Shown in pieces: positions 59,252 to 64,000 of a stretch of DNA of 64,000 nt. The number at the start of each line of letters is the position of its first letter. Within the stretch, counting starts at the first letter, position 1. The stretch comes from Sipunculus nudus (Eukaryota; Annelida; Sipuncula; Golfingiida; Sipunculidae), in the NCBI GenBank assembly GCA_026874595.1, contig CM049307.1, forward strand, positions 35,074,862 to 35,138,861, in the 5' to 3' direction. A program made the position numbers and the translations under genes. A model generated the notes under the pieces. The model saw nothing but the letters and a program-made list of their open reading frames with translations, searched no databases and was not told the DNA's origin.

Positions 59252-60700
59252 TTTAGGTGATACTCTTGGCAGGTTCGCACCTGGTCTATATTTATAAAAC
59301 ATATAGATGTGCTTTGTCACGCCCACATTTCCTATACCGATGCCTGCTTTATTTTATTTAAGGACTCTACAAGTCATTTCAGCTGTAAAAGTTAATTTGC
59401 TGCTTTTGATACATTAAACGTTTTTAAATATGCGGAACAGAGGATGAGCCTATATGAAAAATGAAATGGCAACTGCAGCATTACTTTGTAGTGTTATTTC
59501 AATTTGATGGATGTCATTCTGCAAGAATCGATTCTTCTCTTGTGGTATTTTTTTCTAATAGATTCATTAAGTACAAAACACAGCAGGGTCCCATGTAATG
59601 ATGAGTTGGACTAGAAGTTCCACGATGCAAACAATTAATATTCCCAAGTGCTTAGTAATGTATTGAAGTAAAATTTCTCTGAGAACTGTAAGACAGAGTA
59701 CTTTTACATTGATATCTCCCAGAAGAGGAAAATGTAAGAAGCGGAGCGCGCTAGGTATCATGTTTATAAATATCTAATAGAAGTATTAAAAGTGAATGTG
59801 ATAAAGAGAAAAGTCACGAACTCGTGTAGGGTGACAGGCAGTAAATCTATGTAATAAGAACAAATATCTCCACATCCGACAACCCATGGTTCTTCACATT
59901 TCAAATAATTAAACCTGTAAGGGACCGTTTCATAAAACAGTTGGATTTTCTTTTGAGGAAAAATAAACTAGATATAAACACTCGATCTAAATGACATTTT
60001 ACGGCGTGACTGCCCTTGCCGTGAAGTTGGAGCAACCGTAATTGGAATGAAGATTAACCGCGTATATAACTCGCCTTTAAAGAGACAGGGCGCGCACTCT
60101 TATCTGAGAACGGATCGAGGCGAGTCCCAAGCAGATGGATGCGCCTAGACCTTCAGTAGTACACAACAAAACGTCTAATTTTAAAATTCGTGAGTAATTC
60201 AATAATTTATATGTCACTTTATACATTATGAGATATTTAATTAATTTCATTCATTGCATTTATGTAGGGTATGTAGAAAAAATAGTTTCTAAATAGATTT
60301 CTAGTTTTAACTTAAACTAGAAAAAAACTTATCTATACATTATAACATATTCCGCTACATTTCAATACGGAAACATATATTTTAAAATCTATCTAAACCA
60401 AAAGTAGTACTGATATGAATGCATTCTTATGTTGGCCATTCATTTTAAATTCCTGTAGGTTTACAATCTGGAATATGAAATTCCATTGGATATTATATAC
60501 TGCAGCAAATATGTACGGTGATTATATATGAGGCTTTGTTTCATGAAGCATGGAGAAAACTTTTGAAATGCAGTTGTGCATACAATACCACTTGTACACT
60601 TATATAAGGAAATCAAATCCTTTAATTTTCCTAAAACATCTGCTTATATATCCAATATCATTATACACTTGTATGTAACTTATTTGAGCATATTATGGGA
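57080..60700. other. Non-coding stretch with (TA)n tracts
   Basis: No supported gene. (TA)n tracts lie at 58991-59021 and 59187-59248. Related short inverted phrases TTTCTGCC...GGCAGAAA cluster near 57413-57480 and 58280-58337. Confidence 0.5.
59187..59248. repeat. Long (TA)n microsatellite
   Basis: About 31 uninterrupted TA dinucleotides; a shorter tract lies 170 bp upstream at 58991-59021. Confidence 0.95.
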
Positions 60701-61570
60701 ACCTTTATCTTCTATGAGCTGACATTGTGTCCTTCGCTTGTGACCGGTCCCTGCACAGAATCTTTACTAAGTTCACATAATAAAGTTAGTATTCGATGTT
60801 GATCAGATAGATCAAAATATTTCTGTGAAAACATCCGGTTGACGGGTTTCCTATTCAATGCAGGTATAAGTGAATAAATGTGTAGAAACCTGTCTGTGTC
60901 AATGATTCTATAATTTAAGAAAGGAAAAATCTGGAAAGGATCATCCAACGTGAACTTTAAAAAATATACCCTGCGTGAAGCAAATATAACATACTGGACC
61001 ACATTAACGGCCTTTTATCTTCCTCTTGTTATGTTCATCTTAATTTTATACTAATAACCGTATTGCCATGGCAATATTGCTTGTGAGGAGATCACAAATG
61101 GCAGGGATCGAATATAATGGGATAATGTGCTTTCTATCATATAGAATAATAAACGGAGAACTCTGCAAAGTGCAAACCATTGACCTTTCTAATGCTACAT
61201 TCGTTTTCCCAAATACAATCAAGACAGAAACCAAAAACTCACTTCCTTTTCCATCAGCATTTAAAAGCCATACGTTATATCGGTTATTTTCATAAAAAAA
61301 AAGAGTTAAAGTAAGGCATAGATGGAATTTTATCGGCTCTCCTTTATACCCTTTATGTATAATTCGCAGCTCTAGGAGGTTGCCACTCAAACCAAGTGGT
61401 ATCCCTGTCGACAAAATGGCGATTTATGACAAACTGGGGATTCTGTTCACGGTCCCTTCTTCTAAAACATTTTGACTTGCATCTATATAGGCGTAACCCT
61501 TGGCAGAATACAACGTAACGTCTAGTTTTGAGGATTTGTTGTGAGTAATGATTTAATGTGTATTTCATAT
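60701..61570 (-). other. Two minus-strand open frames of doubtful status
   Basis: Frames at 60712-61002 (96 codons) and 61046-61414 (122 codons) begin with ATG. The longer has a hydrophobic C-terminus but no recognisable motif, and a third frame overlaps its start. Nothing recognisable as a promoter, splice site or family supports them. They may be chance, or exons of a gene I cannot identify. Confidence 0.15.
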
Positions 61571-63672
61571 AAAACTTCCTTATAGGTAGCAGCCTAGTAA
61601 CTGATAACCAAACTCTTTGATGGATTAGTTATTATACATCTACCAGGAGTATTAGGTTTTTATCGCCACGGTTAGTTATTTTGTCTTTTAGTTGCTTTAC
61701 CCAAACCTTTATGAACAAAATTTGGTAATTTTTGTTGGAGGGTTAAGGCTAACATCAGCAAGTAAATAAACTCTTCAAATTTTGAAGGTAACCTGGATTA
61801 TCATAATTGTTTTGAGATAGATTTTTTACACTTGTTTATTTTGGTATAGGGAACCTGAGCCATTCTTTCATATTAGGTACCCGCCTTTTGGAAGAGCTCA
61901 CCTGCAATCAAGCCATTGATTTAATGAACCGTTGCACCCCTTTGTATTTGTACTCCGAAGTTTCTCGGGGAGATACGTATGTGGTCTCTGTCTTATTTTC
62001 TAGTTTTAAAAATATTTGTTTTATCATAATGGATGAGACGTAGCATTCCATTTTGAACACACTGTTAATGCGAAACAAGTCAAAACAGATAACACATAAT
62101 ATTTCAAGGGTATATCCTCTTAATACTTTATTTAACAATTTTCCAATTCAAGAAACGACGGGTTTCATTTCAGTTCTTTTATTTCAGATGGACAGCTGAG
62201 AGTTTTGCAGCATTGTTCAGGTTTATTTCTTTTAAAGTTCTAAATGCCTATTCCAAATAATGAATAAAAGAAAAAAACTTGCTGTTTACTCCAGATTTAA
62301 AATTATGAAAAGAAAATATCAATTTAGTGTAGCTCGGCCTTCAAAATGTTGTATCTTACTAAAATTTGCTCCATGCAGTCCTTCTGAGACGGTACAAACA
62401 CAAATTTTCAGGAATTTTTTTCTGAACTATTCTTCTAGAAACCCTTTAATCAAATATTACGTTTTCCCTATGTTTAGTTAATACGTAAAATGCAAGTGAG
62501 ACTTCTTGTTCCTCCCTATAATTTTAAGAACATTTCATTTTCAGTATTGTTCGGATTGTTACAGGTATAATATAATTATTTAAATTTTGTTTAAAAAATT
62601 ATTAAAAAATAGTTCTATGATTGTCTGAATGTCTACTGCTACATAAGGTCAATTTACTGATTTGTATCTTCTGTTTTACACGTGACCAAATGGTGTAGGA
62701 ACACCTGTGTGCATTCAGAAAAAATTTCAGTGGTTGTAGGTGTCGTTTTGTCTTTTTGTAGGATGTAAACTGGCCATTGGGTGAATTTTAAACACCTGTT
62801 TTTCAGTGTTAATACGGCATCTATGTATTAAGATCAAGCTGTCTCCGTTTCGTTAGAAGAGTAAGCAGAGTAGATAAGCGTTTAAATATAGGTTACAGGA
62901 GACGCTCTTATATCTTACATTTTTTTTATTTGTATAACGTTACCATTAGAACAGTCTAAGGAAGGACCTGTTTATATGAACATATCCGGGGAAAACAGAT
63001 GTGACCTGATGTGTTATCCCAATTTTGTTCACGTCACCTTGATGTCATCCGTTCAATGTTACCCTCATGACGTTAAAATAAATGACCGGAAGTTGGCGTA
63101 GATTGAATTGAGGGATTGGCAACAAAACAGACATCATCGGAAATAGTGGGCAAATATTTCTAACTGTATCTAAGAACGTAAAACTGCGTGTGATGGTTTC
63201 ATTGGAATGTTACATGTATACGCATACGCCTGTGCAAATAACACGAAAAAAAGGACAAATGCAAATAAAATATATATATATATACAGAAAAAAAATGTAT
63301 ATACATGTAATAAAAAATAATACACGGGAAATTAGTAAAAAGACCAGTAAAAAGTCATTTAAAAAAACAATTTAAGAAAGTGCAATTTAAGATTGTGGCA
63401 AATATTCGTGTAAGTAAAAATAAAGATGATCTAATTAAATTTTAATACATTAAAGAGAATGAGGATGAAGAAATATACCTTAAACGTTGGACTACTAAAA
63501 CAAATTCTTTTTTTTTAACTGTATTATTATATAAACGTTTTCTGGTAGGAATAAAACAGCAAGTAGGAGTTAAGCATTAGTAACAAAGATAACAAGAAAA
63601 TTTGATTTTGGAAACCAGTAAGTTTTTCAACGTGGGCGTATTATGTTCATCGAGCAATACGACAATGTGGGC
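61571..63672. other. AT-rich non-coding stretch
   Basis: No supported gene, transposon end or RNA gene. Short AT-rich frames only, with a small (TA)n tract near 63270. Confidence 0.5.
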
Positions 63673-64000
63673 AGTGGCGGATCCAGAATTTGGAGAACAG
63701 GGGGCACTTATATTGAATTTGCCGTTTGATGTATATTATGAAAACTAAGTTCTTAAATTTTTTGTTTTGTAAAATTATATATATATATAAATATATATAT
63801 ATATAGACATATATATATATATATTCATATATATAACATATTTATAATAATAATTATTATCATTATTTCGCAATATATTTCACCTTATGGAAAATATTAA
63901 TTAAACGTTTTTATAAAAGTAAATTATATAATCATTGGCGAGGGTATATATGGGAGGGCAATTTAAAAGATATGCAATGTAAAGAGGATTTATAAGACAC
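63673..64000 (+). repeat. Possible DNA-transposon terminus and repeat running off the window
   Basis: CAGTGGCGGATCCAG at 63673 is a terminal motif I associate with dispersed DNA transposons in invertebrates. An interrupted (TA)n tract follows (63776-63842). The last 25 bases (AAAGATATGCAATGTAAAGAGGAT) nearly repeat 33790-33813 inside the SULT intron insertion, so a dispersed repeat continues past the window edge. Confidence 0.4.

Noticed and set aside
59060-59260. 66-codon frame ending in alternating Tyr-Ile
   Set aside because: Half of it is the (TA)n microsatellite.

Overview
The window is eukaryotic, AT-rich and heavily repeat-laden. Genes have introns, and there are LTR and non-LTR retrotransposons, tRNA-derived SINEs, DNA transposons and long tandem arrays. 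The gene families (cytosolic sulfotransferases, a peptide-type rhodopsin-like GPCR tail, a possible Cys-loop receptor exon) and the repeat style (tandem arrays ending in ACGG/ACAG microsatellite and a hairpin) suggest a marine lophotrochozoan, most likely a mollusc and perhaps a bivalve. The species cannot be fixed from sequence alone.

The core is a family of minus-strand cytosolic sulfotransferase (SULT) copies produced by segmental duplication. Copy 1 (9161-10610) and copy 3 (48160-50856) are intact two-exon genes, each with a 160-bp exon 1, a 716-bp exon 2 and 291 codons. Copy 2 is a pseudogene: exon 1 (35812-35967) has a 4-bp deletion, exon 2 survives only at 32240-32534, and the last codons are stranded near 28340. 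Copy 4 is an orphan, broken exon 1 (41011-41171). Flanks were duplicated with the genes: a shared 3' flank with a decayed tRNA-like segment, a shared promoter-side block with a perfect CRE, and a shared old gypsy pol remnant. Comparing paralogous flanks exposes several later insertions against empty sites.

Layout: 1-6.9 kb, non-coding. 6.9-7.8 kb, 3' half of a GPCR gene with a frameshift at an 11-bp tandem repeat. 8.3-18.6 kb, SULT unit 1, whose upstream flank holds an L1/Tx1-like LINE (about 11978-17115, itself interrupted and carrying a SINE) and a 5'-truncated CR1/jockey-like LINE end (17354-18425). 18.8-21.9 kb, two tandem arrays. 22.6-27.3 kb, a complete Ty3/gypsy element with 5-bp target duplication and decayed coding. 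27.3-37.2 kb, the shattered SULT unit 2, including a roughly 290-bp-period array rich in TGACCT half-sites, a hAT element with 8-bp target duplication, and a 2.7-kb intronic insertion. 37.2-40 kb, a reverse-oriented tandem array and a TIR element flanked by TAA. 40.7-42.5 kb, orphan SULT unit 4. 45.5 kb, possible receptor exon. 46.7-52.4 kb, SULT unit 3. 52.5-53.7 kb, unidentified coding remnants. 53.7-64 kb, mostly non-coding with micro- and minisatellites.

The most interesting signals are: (a) periodic perfect DR1-type nuclear-receptor-like motifs in the array inside the SULT cluster, plus a DR2/DR3 cluster in the intron of an intact SULT; (b) one exact 12-bp palindrome, GGTGGCGCCACC, recurring in otherwise unrelated arrays; (c) a Lys-to-Arg change in the cofactor loop of SULT copy 1; (d) the tandem-repeat frameshift in the GPCR fragment. 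No search or alignment could be run; similarities were judged by eye.
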